Positions 36,566 through 46,077 of a DNA stretch of 60,717 nucleotides are shown here, piece after piece. Location of the stretch: NCBI RefSeq assembly GCF_003477525.1, contig NZ_QUDO01000024.1:1-60717 (forward strand), read 5' to 3'. A program made the position numbers and the translations under genes. Under the pieces are notes generated by a model. It was not told the origin of the DNA. It worked only from the letters and a program-made list of their open reading frames with translations, and did no database searches. The stretch's first letter is position 1; every line of letters starts with the position of its first letter. This DNA comes from Ruminococcus sp. AF41-9 (GTDB taxonomy: Bacteria; Bacillota; Clostridia; Lachnospirales; Lachnospiraceae).

Positions 36566-37090
36566 TTATTTTCCTTCGTAGCGAATTACGGATGCAACAT
36601 CGTATCCTTTCAGTCTCTCACGTCCCTTTAATCCTGCCAGTTCCATCAGGAAAACAATTTTCACGACTTCGCCGCCAAGCTGTTCTACCAGTTTCACAGC
36701 AGCTTCGATCGTACCGCCGGTTGCGATCAGGTCATCTACGATCACAACTTTCTGTCCCGGTTTAATGGAATCCTTATGCATCTCAATCTCTGCACTGCCA
36801 TATTCCAGGTCATAGCTTGCAGAAACCGTCTCACATGGAAGTTTTCCTTTCTTACGGATCGGTACAAATGGTTTATGAAGATTGTAGGCGATCGGCACTC
36901 CGAAGATAAATCCTCTGGACTCTGTACCTGCCACTACATCTACGTCCACATCTTTCAGACATTCCTGCATGGAGTCGATTGCCAGCTGCAGTCCGTCTGC
37001 ATCCTGCAGAACGCTTGTGATATCTCTGAAAATAATTCCCGGTTCCGGGAAATCCGGTATACTTCTTACGTATTCTTCAATTTTTTTCAT
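36566..37090 (-). CDS. apt: Adenine phosphoribosyltransferase
   Basis: 174 residues. Purine salvage enzyme: adenine + PRPP to AMP. N-terminal SIPDFPEPGIIFRDIT, GTESRGFIFG, FVPIRKKGKLP, and the PRPP loop VVIVDDLIATGGT. Between recJ and relA, a conserved Firmicute arrangement. Confidence 0.96.
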   Translation of the reverse strand: MKKIEEYVRSIPDFPEPGIIFRDITSVLQDADGLQLAIDSMQECLKDVDVDVVAGTESRGFIFGVPIAYNLHKPFVPIRKKGKLPCETVSASYDLEYGSAEIEMHKDSIKPGQKVVIVDDLIATGGTIEAAVKLVEQLGGEVVKIVFLMELAGLKGRERLKGYDVASVIRYEGK

Positions 37091-37200
37091 CTTAACTCTC
37101 CTCCAATGCTTTCATGATAAAATCAGGAAAAATTTCCTCAAAAGTTTATAAATATTTTATAGTATAGCACCTTTTTATTGCAGAATCAAGTTGCTACTCA

Positions 37201-38913
37201 TCAGCAGTAATTCTGAATAATGATCTGAAGGCTTTCCTTGCCCCTGAATCTGTTGATCTCCGGATAGTAAGTCACTGCGATCGTATCATGTTCTTTCAGA
37301 AATCCGGCAAATTCTTCTGCTTCTCCGAAATAAATTCCTTCCATCGGCACTCCCTGCGGGTCCAGAAGCTTCACTTTCACCACATTTTTGTTTTTTCCAA
37401 GGATACTGCTGTCCAGAACTCTCAGACCTTTCTGCGCAAAAACCGGCTTTGTATTTCCCTTTCCGAAAGGTTCCAGGAGAGAAATCTGTTCTACCAGTTC
37501 TTTTGTGATATAGGAAACCGGCATCGGCACGTCTATCACAATCTTAGGGCGCAGATTTTCTTCTGTCAGTGTACAGTTTTCATTTAACTGTCTGCGGAAA
37601 GCTTCTATGTTCTCTTCCTTGATAGAGAGTCCTGCTGCCATAGGATGTCCCCCGAACTGCACCATCAGATCCGCGCACTTCACCAGTTCCTCATACATGG
37701 AATAGCTCTCTATGGAGCGGCCGCTTCCCTTGGCACTGGTTTCCCCGCGAGTCAGAACAAAGGCAGGTTTATGATATTTTTCACGAAGCCTTCCCGCAAT
37801 GATCCCCGCAAGGCTCTCGTGGCAGTCCGGAAGATAGACAACCAGAACTCTGTCATTTTTCAGATCTGTGGTTTCGATCAGACGGATGGCTTCTTCTTTT
37901 CCCTTTTCTGTCAGTGCCTTTCTGCTCTGATTCAGGGCAGTCAGGTCACCTGCCAGTTTTGCTGCTTCTTCTATTGTCTGTGCATTCAGAAGCTGCAGAG
38001 AACGTGCAGCCGTGTCCAGTCTTCCGCTGGCATTGATACAGGGTCCCAGCACAAATCCGATATGATAGGCGGTAATCTTTGCATCTTCCAGCGCATTCGC
38101 ACGTATCAGCTCCTGAAGTCCGGGATTTTTTGTTTCTTTCAGGCGTCTCAGCCCCTCTTTTACCAGAATCCGGTTCTCTCCCTGAAGATCCATGACATCG
38201 CCTACCGTTGCAATAGCAGCCAGCTCATAATAATCTTCCAGTTCTTTCTCCGGCACACCGAAACGCTCATAAAGGGCTGTGATATATTTGAAAGCAACCA
38301 CCGCACCGCATAAATTCTTATTCGGATATGGACAGTCGTACTGTTTCGGATTCAGGATCGCATCTGCTGGCGGCAGTATTACCTGACGTTCTCCGTTTTC
38401 TTCCCTGTAAGGAATTTCATGATGGTCTGTAACGATCACGGTCATCCCCTTATCTTTTGCCATCTGAATCTCCGCAGCAGCGGCAATTCCATTATCACAG
38501 GTCACAATGGTGTCAATTCCGTCTTCCCCGGCTCTGTCTATCAGATGCTCATGAATCCCATAACCATCTGCTACTCTGTCCGGAATATAAGTATCCACAT
38601 TTGCCCCGATCCTTGTCAGGCCCTTCAACAGAATGTATGTAGAGGTCACCCCGTCGATATCATAATCTCCGATAATCCGTATCTTTGCCTGCTGTTGTAT
38701 TTTTCTCTCCAGAATATCCACTGCTTTTTCCATATCTTTCATCAGCCACGGGGAGGGGATCTCCTCTACCGTTCCAAGCAGATACTCCCTTATTTTTTCT
38801 TCTCCGACCACATCTCTGTTTCGGATCAGTCTCGCGATCACAGGATCAATATGAAACTGCTGCCCGATCTGGTTAAAGTCTGCTTTCTTTGCAGCCACTA
38901 CCCATTTCTCCAT
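37201..38913 (-). CDS. recJ: Single-stranded-DNA exonuclease RecJ
   Basis: 570 residues. 5'-3' ssDNA exonuclease of repair and recombination. DHH motifs RIIGDYDIDGVTST and IVTDHHEIP, DHHA1 region with GSGRSIESY and GGHPMAAGLSI, and the C-terminal RecJ OB domain. Length matches the Firmicute short type. First gene of the recJ-apt-relA series; a gap of about 230 bases upstream holds its leader, with no firm promoter call. Confidence 0.93.
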   Translation of the reverse strand: MEKWVVAAKKADFNQIGQQFHIDPVIARLIRNRDVVGEEKIREYLLGTVEEIPSPWLMKDMEKAVDILERKIQQQAKIRIIGDYDIDGVTSTYILLKGLTRIGANVDTYIPDRVADGYGIHEHLIDRAGEDGIDTIVTCDNGIAAAAEIQMAKDKGMTVIVTDHHEIPYREENGERQVILPPADAILNPKQYDCPYPNKNLCGAVVAFKYITALYERFGVPEKELEDYYELAAIATVGDVMDLQGENRILVKEGLRRLKETKNPGLQELIRANALEDAKITAYHIGFVLGPCINASGRLDTAARSLQLLNAQTIEEAAKLAGDLTALNQSRKALTEKGKEEAIRLIETTDLKNDRVLVVYLPDCHESLAGIIAGRLREKYHKPAFVLTRGETSAKGSGRSIESYSMYEELVKCADLMVQFGGHPMAAGLSIKEENIEAFRRQLNENCTLTEENLRPKIVIDVPMPVSYITKELVEQISLLEPFGKGNTKPVFAQKGLRVLDSSILGKNKNVVKVKLLDPQGVPMEGIYFGEAEEFAGFLKEHDTIAVTYYPEINRFRGKESLQIIIQNYC

Positions 38914-39070
38914 CTATGTTCTCCTTGTATCATAAACTGTTAAAATTTAACCTGATCCAGAAAATCCTCTGCTTCAAATACAAATATCCGCCGAACTTTC
39001 ATAACAATAAACACTCACAGGTTATTCCATAATAATACACTTGTTACAAATCACGCAATCATTTTATCAA

Positions 39071-39104
39071 AAAAATATCCCGGAGTTTTTACACCCCGGG
39101 ATAT
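39071..39104 (-). terminator. Rho-independent terminator of secDF
   Basis: 9-bp stem (39075-39083 with 39096-39104), followed by seven T on the minus strand, about 40 bases past the secDF stop. Confidence 0.85.
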
Positions 39105-39142
39105 ACTTATCTGGTCATTTCTCCAGATAATTGTTTCTGTTT

Positions 39143-41551
39143 TTATTCAGCATCATTGTTCTGCTGATTCTTTGCAGCTTCTTCAGCAGCCAGACGCTCA
39201 GCTACTCTCTTTCTGTTTTTCTTCTTCGGCTGAGTCGGGTCTTTCTGTGATACATCACGGGCTTTTTTCGGTTTGGAAGAAGATTTTCCGGATGTGGACG
39301 CAGTGGCGATCGCCGGCTGTGCCTTTCCTGCAAATTTTTTCTTCATTACGAACCATAACGCACCTGTAATGCATACAGAAGAATATGCACCAACAAGAAC
39401 ACCAACCATCAGAGGTGCTGCAAACTCACGGATAGAAGAAACACCCATGATATAAAGCACAGCTACCATAACGAAAGTTGTAAAGGAAGTATAAATACTT
39501 CTTGTCAGTGTCTGAGTGATACTTGTATTTACGATCTCCTCCAGTTTCTCTCTGGAACCGCTGTGCAGGTTCTCACGGATACGGTCGAAGATGACGATTG
39601 TTGCGTTGATAGAATAACCTACGATCGTAAGCATGCAGGCAATAAATGTATTACCTACAGATACTCTGGCGATCGCATAGAATGCAAGTACGACCAGAAC
39701 GTCATGCAGAAGTGCAAGTACCGCACTGCTTGCAAAACGGATGTCTTTAAATCTGAACCAGATGTAAAGAAGCATGCAGATTGTAGCTACAATAACGGCT
39801 ACGATCGCATCACGGCGCATTTCACTGCTTACTGTAGAAGAAATACTTTCTGTGGAGATTGTGCTCTCATCTACACCGAATTTCTCAACCAGTGCACTCT
39901 GAAGAGCCTCACGTTCGCTCTGATCCAGAGAACGTGTCTTGATCACTACCTGATTGGTTCCGACTACCTTTGTAGGCTGAACGTTCTTGTCACCTGTTAC
40001 CTCTTCTACAACAGGAGTTACTTCAGAATCAATGGTCTTAATGTCCATATCTTCGTTGAATGTAACAGTTGTAGAGGTACCGCCTGAGAACTCAAGGCTG
40101 TAATTTAATGCTTTGTTTCCTGCATGTGAGTTGGCAAACATTGCTACCGGTCCACACAGGATCAGAATAATGGAAATAATGAAGAATATTTTCTTCTTTC
40201 CAAGGAAATCAATTGGTTTACGTTCTTTTGCAGATCCGTAGAATTTCGGGTCACGTACACCAACTGCATAAAGTGCATTTACAACAAATCTGGACACAAC
40301 CAGTGCTGTAAACATGGAAATTACGATACCAAGGGCAAGTGTATAGGCGAATCCCTTAACGGTACCGGAACCCAGCCACATCAGCACGAAGGATGCGATC
40401 AGGGTTGTAATATTTCCATCGAAAATCGCGGAGAAAGCCTTGCTGAAACCGGACTTGATGGAATTTCTTACGGATACGCCCGCACCGATTTCCTCACGGA
40501 TACGTGCATAAATAATAACGTTGGCATCCACCGCCATACCGATGCCAAGAATGATACCTGCGATACCCGGCAGGGTAAGAGTGATATCAAAGGCATTCAG
40601 TGTGATCAGCATTAAAGATGTATAAAGGATCAGTGCAATACCTGCAACCACACCAGGTACACGATATACAATGATCATGAAGATAATGACAATGATCAGA
40701 CCGATCGCACCTGCAAGAACACTAGTGGAGATTGCTTCCTCACCAAGCTGTGCAGCTACCACGCTGGAACGAAGTTCTTCCAGTTCCAGTCCCAGAGAAC
40801 CGATACGGATATAAGAAGCAAGGTTCTGTGCTTCTTCCAGGTCAGACATACCGCTGATCTGTGCTTTACCACCGGAGATCTCTTCGTTTACGTTCGGTGC
40901 ACTGATGATCTGGTTATCATATACGATTGCGATCTGCTTTCCTACATTGTTTTTTGTAGCTTCTGCAAATTTCGCTTTACCGCTGTTGTCTCCGTCAGAA
41001 GTAAGAGTAAGACTTACCACATATTCTTTCGCACTTGTGCTCTGATTCTGGATGGCACCGCCCTGTGCGTCTGCCACATCAGAACCTTCCAGTACAACAC
41101 TTCCGGATTCTTTAATCTCATCCATGGTTCTGGAGAGAACATATCCGTTCTGTCCTGTTGTAAAGTTCTGGTTTCCGTCAGCATCTTCTTTTGTGATGAA
41201 ATACAGAGAACCTGGTTTACCCAGATCATTCAGAATAGTATCTGCATCTGTAACACCAGGGATCTCAACTGTAATACGGTCTGATCCCTCCTGGTATACC
41301 TGAGCCTCTGTGCTGTACTGCTCTACACGCTTCTGTAGCTTGTATTTCGTATCAGACATCTCTTCGCTTGTCGGATTGCTCTCCTTGGCCTGGTAGGTAA
41401 TGCTGACACCACCGGCAAGATCAAGACCTGTGTTGATATGTTTTGCTGCACCGGTTCCGGTAGGACCGATACCTACGGCTGCAGTAAAGCAAAAGAACAC
41501 AGTCAGGATCAGTGTCAGAAGCAGCACTACGATTCCTTTACTTTTTTTCAT
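39143..41551 (-). CDS. secDF: Fused protein translocase subunit SecDF
   Basis: 802 residues. SecD half: first transmembrane helix, large extracytoplasmic domain starting HINTGLDLAGGVSITY (residues 37-), and five-helix bundle with IIVIIFMIIVYR and the conserved IILGIGMAVDANVIIYARIREE. SecF half from about 450: SLEFSGGTSTTV, then YSINATIVIFDRIREN. Uses the proton or sodium gradient to pull proteins after SecA. The C-terminal tail is Lys-rich and cytoplasmic (SKPKKARDVSQKD). Followed by a strong terminator; scfB lies upstream. Confidence 0.95.
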   Translation of the reverse strand: MKKSKGIVVLLLTLILTVFFCFTAAVGIGPTGTGAAKHINTGLDLAGGVSITYQAKESNPTSEEMSDTKYKLQKRVEQYSTEAQVYQEGSDRITVEIPGVTDADTILNDLGKPGSLYFITKEDADGNQNFTTGQNGYVLSRTMDEIKESGSVVLEGSDVADAQGGAIQNQSTSAKEYVVSLTLTSDGDNSGKAKFAEATKNNVGKQIAIVYDNQIISAPNVNEEISGGKAQISGMSDLEEAQNLASYIRIGSLGLELEELRSSVVAAQLGEEAISTSVLAGAIGLIIVIIFMIIVYRVPGVVAGIALILYTSLMLITLNAFDITLTLPGIAGIILGIGMAVDANVIIYARIREEIGAGVSVRNSIKSGFSKAFSAIFDGNITTLIASFVLMWLGSGTVKGFAYTLALGIVISMFTALVVSRFVVNALYAVGVRDPKFYGSAKERKPIDFLGKKKIFFIISIILILCGPVAMFANSHAGNKALNYSLEFSGGTSTTVTFNEDMDIKTIDSEVTPVVEEVTGDKNVQPTKVVGTNQVVIKTRSLDQSEREALQSALVEKFGVDESTISTESISSTVSSEMRRDAIVAVIVATICMLLYIWFRFKDIRFASSAVLALLHDVLVVLAFYAIARVSVGNTFIACMLTIVGYSINATIVIFDRIRENLHSGSREKLEEIVNTSITQTLTRSIYTSFTTFVMVAVLYIMGVSSIREFAAPLMVGVLVGAYSSVCITGALWFVMKKKFAGKAQPAIATASTSGKSSSKPKKARDVSQKDPTQPKKKNRKRVAERLAAEEAAKNQQNNDAE

Positions 41552-41674
41552 AGTTCTTTTCCCTTCTTGATTTTTTGTCCGCGGTCATGTTCGGCCGCCT
41601 GCCAGCCATTCTCTGTTATGATAACAGCCGACGGCGGTATCAGTCAGACAGATTTCTGTCCACTGGTGTTACGA

Positions 41675-43042
41675 TTAGTCACATGCCAGTGCGGCTTTTA
41701 TCATGATAGCGCACTCCACACGTTTTCTCTGGAGTTCGCATCCGATTTCATAATTTCCTTTGATATCTCCCTGGAAATGGAAGGCATTTGCAGCGCATCC
41801 GCCGCTGCAGTAGAAACGTGCAAAACATTCCTTGCAGTCCTTCTTTGTATAAACGTTGCATCCGCCGAATTCTTTCTGGATCTCCGGCTTTGTGATACCT
41901 TCATCTACATTTCCCATGAGATACTGTTCTTCACCGACAAACTGGTGACATGGGTAAAAATCACCCCACGGTGTTACAGCCAGGTACTCTGTTCCTGAAC
42001 CGCAGCCTGACAGTCTCTTATATACACAAGGACCGCCTGTAAGATCGATCATAAAGTGGAAGAAGTTAAATCCTTTTCCCTCTTTTTCTCTCTTGATCAT
42101 CTCTTTTGCAAGAACATCATACTCTTCCATGATCTGCGGGATATCCTCCTCACGGATCGCATACTCTTCTGTATCTGCCGCAACTACAGGCTCTACAGAA
42201 ATCTGTTTAAATCCAAGATCCGCCAGATGAAGCACATCCTTTGAGAAATCAAGATTATGATGGGTAAAAGTACCTCTCACATAATACTTGTCCTGGTTTC
42301 TGGATTCTGCAAATTTCTGGAATTTCGGCATAATCAGGTCATAGCTTCCGGCACCTTTTCTGAATGGACGCATATAGTCATGAACTTCCTTACGTCCGTC
42401 CACACTCAGTACTACGTTCGCCATCTCTTTATTACAGAATTCCATAACTTCATCATTCAGAAGTACTCCGTTTGTGGTCAGTGTGAAACGGAATTTCTTA
42501 TTATGAAGCTGTTCCTGCTCTCTGCCGTATTTTACCAGGTCTTTTACAACCTTCCAGTTCATCAGAGGCTCGCCGCCAAAGAAATCCACTTCCAGGTTTC
42601 TTCTGGAACCGGAATTGGCGATCAGGAAATCAAGAGCTTTCTTTCCGACTTCATAGGACATCAGGGCTCTTCTGCCATGATATTCTCCCTCTTCGGCAAA
42701 ACAATAGCGGCAGGCCAGATTGCAGTCATGCGCAATGTGCAGGCACAATGCTTTTACAACGGTCTGCCGGTTGTTTGAAAATTCTTCAATTGCACTCTCA
42801 TAAACATCTCTGGTGAAAAGCATTCCATCTTCTTTAAGCTTCTCACATTCCTTTACGGATGTCTCAATATCTTCTTTTTTATACTGGTCTCCCAGTTTCT
42901 CTACAATAGCTTCTGTGGAGAGGCCTTCTTCCAGATACGGAAGTACCTCATATGTAACCTCATCTACCAGATGAATACAGCCACTGTTAATATCAAGTAC
43001 GATATTAAAGCCATTACTTTTGTAACGGTGAATCAGACTCAT
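41675..43042 (-). CDS. scfB: Thioether cross-link-forming SCIFF peptide maturase (radical SAM/SPASM)
   Basis: 455 residues. N-terminal peptide-binding (RRE-like) region about 1-90, radical SAM motif CNLACRYCF (CxxxCxxC, near residue 107), and the C-terminal SPASM/twitch with many Cys (SGCGSGTEY, FYPCHQFVG, CKECFARFYCSGGC) for two auxiliary Fe-S clusters. By family knowledge it links a Cys thiol to a Thr alpha-carbon in the SCIFF peptide. The peptide gene is 83 bases upstream on the same strand, with a hairpin in the gap. Reading frame intact. Confidence 0.95.
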   Translation of the reverse strand: MSLIHRYKSNGFNIVLDINSGCIHLVDEVTYEVLPYLEEGLSTEAIVEKLGDQYKKEDIETSVKECEKLKEDGMLFTRDVYESAIEEFSNNRQTVVKALCLHIAHDCNLACRYCFAEEGEYHGRRALMSYEVGKKALDFLIANSGSRRNLEVDFFGGEPLMNWKVVKDLVKYGREQEQLHNKKFRFTLTTNGVLLNDEVMEFCNKEMANVVLSVDGRKEVHDYMRPFRKGAGSYDLIMPKFQKFAESRNQDKYYVRGTFTHHNLDFSKDVLHLADLGFKQISVEPVVAADTEEYAIREEDIPQIMEEYDVLAKEMIKREKEGKGFNFFHFMIDLTGGPCVYKRLSGCGSGTEYLAVTPWGDFYPCHQFVGEEQYLMGNVDEGITKPEIQKEFGGCNVYTKKDCKECFARFYCSGGCAANAFHFQGDIKGNYEIGCELQRKRVECAIMIKAALACD

Positions 43043-43069
43043 TTCTTATTAAAATCCTTTCTAAGCGTA

Positions 43070-43105
43070 AGATAAGCAGCGGAGGTTCTGCTCCGCTGCT
43101 TATCT
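43070..43105 (-). other. Stable stem-loop between scfA and scfB
   Basis: Perfect 15-bp, GC-rich stem (43070-43084 with 43091-43105) with a 6-base loop, directly after the scfA stop. No T run follows on the minus strand. It is therefore more likely an mRNA 3'-end stabiliser or partial terminator that makes scfA more abundant than scfB. Confidence 0.7.
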
Positions 43106-43125
43106 CTTTTCTTCCATAGCTGGTC

Positions 43126-43266
43126 TTATTTGTGCTCGCAGCTCTGGTTTCCTACTGTACAGGAAGTCTTACATGCGGACTGGCAGGAAGTCTGGCACTC
43201 GCCACATCCACCTTTCTTTACTGTGTTCTGTAAATTCTTTGTATTCAGGGTTTTGATATGTTCCAT
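43126..43266 (-). CDS. scfA: SCIFF ranthipeptide precursor (six cysteines in forty-five residues)
   Basis: 46 residues. The N-terminal leader MEHIKTLNTKNLQNTVKKGG is followed by a core with Cys at 21, 24, 28, 32, 36 and 43 and Thr at 26, 34 and 37, which gives Cys-x-x-(S/T)-type candidates for thioether linkage. AAGGAGG lies eight bases upstream of the ATG. The pattern (leader, CGxC, six Cys, near-universal in Clostridia) fits SCIFF exactly, and the maturase is next to it. The biological role of SCIFF is still not established in the family. Confidence 0.95.
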   Translation of the reverse strand: MEHIKTLNTKNLQNTVKKGGCGECQTSCQSACKTSCTVGNQSCEHK

Positions 43267-43302
43267 CACTCTATCCTCCTTATGTAATTATATTCTTGGC
43301 AT

Positions 43303-43331
43303 AGTATACCATATATTTTTTCATTTTGAAA
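43303..43331 (-). promoter_or_regulatory. Promoter of scfA
   Basis: On the minus strand TTTCAA (43326-43331), 17-bp spacer, TATACT (43303-43308), 37 bases from the scfA start. Sits in the gap after the TIGR04086 gene. Confidence 0.5.
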
Positions 43332-43339
43332 GTCTTTTT

Positions 43340-43690
43340 TTACGACAACATTCCTCCAAGTGTGCCACCGCCCAGACACATAAAAAAAGTCGTCACTGCA
43401 TGGGCCACACTCATGTCCCATTTTCCCTTTGCGGCAAAAGATACTACAAGTAGAAGAAAATAGTACGCAATGCCTGTTGCCACGCCCCACAGATACTTAT
43501 CTTTGCGCACCATCCTGCCAGCCATAAAGCCGCCCATGAAGCAGGCAAACACATACACCACGATGATTCCCGCATCCACAGCCGTCTCTCCGAGATCAAA
43601 CGTAAACAGCAGAAACGCCAGCAGCAACAGGGACACGCCTGTCAGTGCATAGGAAAACAGCAATGATTTTAAAACTGCTCTTATTTTCAT
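43340..43690 (-). CDS. TIGR04086 family membrane protein (YrzE-like)
   Basis: 116 residues with four hydrophobic segments and a Gly-rich pattern (FACFMGGFMAGRM, LGGGTLGGML). Small Clostridia membrane protein that is usually a neighbour of the SCIFF genes and secDF, as here. No function known. Confidence 0.85.
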   Translation of the reverse strand: MKIRAVLKSLLFSYALTGVSLLLLAFLLFTFDLGETAVDAGIIVVYVFACFMGGFMAGRMVRKDKYLWGVATGIAYYFLLLVVSFAAKGKWDMSVAHAVTTFFMCLGGGTLGGMLS

Positions 43691-43810
43691 AAATCCCCTC
43701 CTGATTAAACTATATGGAAACTGAAGAGGATTTATGTTACGGATGCACCGCCTGCCGTTTTCATCTCTTGCTTTTCAACCTGTCAGAATGATTTTTTCTT
43801 TCCTTTATTT

Positions 43811-45520
43811 CTATTTCTTTTTTCTTTTTATGAATACAACCACTCCTGCGATCACCGCTGCTGCAAGAAACAGGACAACAAACGGGAGAATTGTTGTGGT
43901 ATCTCCGGTATTTACTGTCTTGCTGTCCTTAGCTGAAGTACTGTCTGTCTGTGTAACAGAAGAACCGCTGCCACTGTTATCAGTCAGGTTTTCATTGTCG
44001 GCATCCGTGCTGCTATTGTTATTGTTATTATTGTTGTTATTGTTATTATTGTTGTTACTGTCTGTATTACCGTTATCGCTGTCGGTATCCGCACTGTTAT
44101 TATCATTATTGCCATTCATATCTACAGACTGATTTCCCGATGCCGGTGTTGTCTGCGCGGATACTGTAGGTGTCGGTGTTGCAGTTTCCGCTGTATCGGA
44201 ATCTTCTGTAGTATCTCCGGTGTCAGGACCTACAAGCTGTTTGCTTCCTGCAATTCCAAACGGGCTGAAAGAATGTGTGCTGAACACCATCGTATCTCCG
44301 TCCACACTTGGAATGATCGTTTCTGTAGCCCCATTATCCAGAAGATGCTCGATCGTGTAATCATAGCCTGCTTTTACCGGAACTGTCACACTGATATATT
44401 CACCACTTGGAATCTCATATTCTGTATTATTCTGAAGATCCCATAATTCAAACTCATAAGACTGGAAAATCATGGCATCTGACTCATTTGCAAACTGATA
44501 ACTGTCTCCGCTGGATACGCGGAACTGTACATACCATGGAAGATTGATCCCACTCACCGTAATGCCGTCGCAGGTATGATTCAGCTCTGCACGGGCTGCT
44601 TTTTCTTCATCAGATAAATCCTTCTCGACATCAGATGGTCTGTCATCTTTTGCATCCGGTTCGATCGGATTGTCAAAAATGTTATTATCATTATCATTTT
44701 CTTCATCACTGGTACCGGAGTTATCTTTCTGATTTTCATCATCCTGATCTACTGTATCTGCGTCATCATCGGAAACCATATCCTGGTCTTCACCATCTTC
44801 AGATTTTTTCTCAGAATCATCTTCAGAATTTTCATCTTCGGAATCCTCAGCCTGAGAATCCTCTTTTTTATCTTCTATTGTGTTTTCTGTTGTGGCATCT
44901 GCATCGGAAGAATCCTCTCCGTCATCTTTTGCATCCAGAGAACCATCAGCCGGAACAAGAATGTCTGATCCATCTGCATCTGAAGTTCCTGTCACAGACG
45001 GAGCCGGAGTTCCCGTAACGCCAAGTGTCGGCAGCTCTGTATTTTCTTCATATTCACCAGAAGGAGTTCCTGTAATTTCTGTTGCAGTATCATCTGCAGA
45101 ACTATCCGCTTTTTCTGAAAAACTGCTCACGATTACGTTAATATGTCCTGTCACAGTTTCTGTAGCTGCATCCCATCCGGATACATTGCTTAAATCTACT
45201 CCCTGTGCCGGTGTCAGGACCACGGCGCAGGACTGCACTCTCCTGTCTGGCACATAACTTCCATCAGCCCATTCCAGTGTTCCATAAGCAATTCCCGGAA
45301 GCCCGATATCTGCCAGTGCCATTGGCTGATCAATGGTAATATTATCCGGTATCACGGATCCTGGTGTGTCGTCCTGCGACTCAAGAGCATATACGGGCAG
45401 TGTCTCCATCGGAAGCTGTCCTCCAAACAACGCTGCTGACAAAGCGATTGCCGCTAATAAACAAGCTTTTCTTTCTGCTGATTTCTTATTTTTTTTCATT
45501 GTTTTATTTCTGTTTGACAT
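43811..45520 (-). CDS. Large surface protein with acidic and poly-Asn linkers and sorting-type C-terminus
   Basis: 569 residues. Signal peptide (KACLLAAIALSAALFGGQLP, then YALES). Domain of about 110 residues (PMALADIGLPGIAYGTLEW), a long acidic Ser/Asp/Glu linker with TGTP repeats (150-320), a second folded domain (TCDGITVSGINLPWYVQFRV to FSTHSFSPFGI). After it come a Thr/Asn-rich linker with a run of 14-15 Asn, and VNTGD followed by a transmembrane helix and KRKKK. That end looks like a variant sortase signal, with NTGD in place of LPxTG. No family recognised for the folded domains. Confidence 0.72.
   Translation of the reverse strand: MSNRNKTMKKNKKSAERKACLLAAIALSAALFGGQLPMETLPVYALESQDDTPGSVIPDNITIDQPMALADIGLPGIAYGTLEWADGSYVPDRRVQSCAVVLTPAQGVDLSNVSGWDAATETVTGHINVIVSSFSEKADSSADDTATEITGTPSGEYEENTELPTLGVTGTPAPSVTGTSDADGSDILVPADGSLDAKDDGEDSSDADATTENTIEDKKEDSQAEDSEDENSEDDSEKKSEDGEDQDMVSDDDADTVDQDDENQKDNSGTSDEENDNDNNIFDNPIEPDAKDDRPSDVEKDLSDEEKAARAELNHTCDGITVSGINLPWYVQFRVSSGDSYQFANESDAMIFQSYEFELWDLQNNTEYEIPSGEYISVTVPVKAGYDYTIEHLLDNGATETIIPSVDGDTMVFSTHSFSPFGIAGSKQLVGPDTGDTTEDSDTAETATPTPTVSAQTTPASGNQSVDMNGNNDNNSADTDSDNGNTDSNNNNNNNNNNNNNNSSTDADNENLTDNSGSGSSVTQTDSTSAKDSKTVNTGDTTTILPFVVLFLAAAVIAGVVVFIKRKKK
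44011..44060. repeat. Asn-codon microsatellite
   Basis: Run of about fifteen AAT/AAC codons (minus strand) inside the surface-protein gene, with mixed codon use. Low-complexity tracts like this change length easily. Confidence 0.7.
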
Positions 45521-45741
45521 TTCGCACCTCTACAATCTTTATAAATCTGTAATCTTTATCTTTTTATATTTTTATTTTTCCTATGATGATTTTTATAACT
45601 GTTATGACTCTTCTTTAACTGCTGTTTTATGATTCTGTCATTCTTTGGTATACAGATGTACATTTTTTCCATATAATCTGCGCAGCCACTTCTGAAGGAA
45701 TTTCTCCTTTGATATATGACATGATCATATTGTATGCTTAT

Positions 45742-45770
45742 ATATTATCAAGTTTTTACTTATTTGTAAA
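45742..45770 (-). promoter_or_regulatory. Possible promoter of the surface-protein gene
   Basis: TTTACA (45765-45770), 17-bp spacer, TAATAT (45742-45747) on the minus strand, about 220 bases upstream of the start; the intervening leader is AT-rich. Other -10-like boxes occur nearby, so this is tentative. Confidence 0.35.
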
Positions 45771-45914
45771 GATTTTGTAATATATTTTTCCGATTTTTGT
45801 CAAATGAATTATAGCACAAATCTAAATTTTTCGACACCCCTATTTTATATTTTTTTCCATCCATATAATAAGGAGAGTTGTCCCGTTTCTTCTGGTCTTC
45901 TCCGGAACCTTCCC

Positions 45915-45943
45915 TTGATTTTTCACAGAAAATCATGTATATT
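45915..45943 (+). promoter_or_regulatory. Sigma-A promoter of the CNNM gene
   Basis: TTGATT (45915-45920), 17-bp spacer, TATATT (45938-45943). The transcript would start near 45950 and carry a leader of about 165 bases. Confidence 0.6.
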
Positions 45944-45970
45944 CTTTATTAACTGTTTATGACTGTCTGT

Positions 45971-46077
45971 TTTTAACCGGATCAGGTAAATTTCCTGCAG
46001 GAAGGTTTCCTGCTTTCATTGCGATATCCACCTGACTCCTGACCGTTCATTTAAGATGTCAGCTCATCTGGTTAAAA
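45971..46077 (+). ncRNA. Candidate structured 5' leader of the CNNM gene
   Basis: The leader folds into a closed domain: an outer 15-bp stem (45971-45985 with 46063-46077, one mismatch and one G-U). Inside are a perfect 7-bp hairpin (45997-46003 with 46007-46013) and a second pairing TCAGGT/ACCTGA (45982-45987 with 46030-46035) that competes with the outer stem. The ribosome site lies 24 bases after the outer stem. Does not match the M-box, Mn or NiCo riboswitches as far as I can recall them. Could be a regulatory element for a metal-ion transporter, or a chance fold. Confidence 0.45.
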
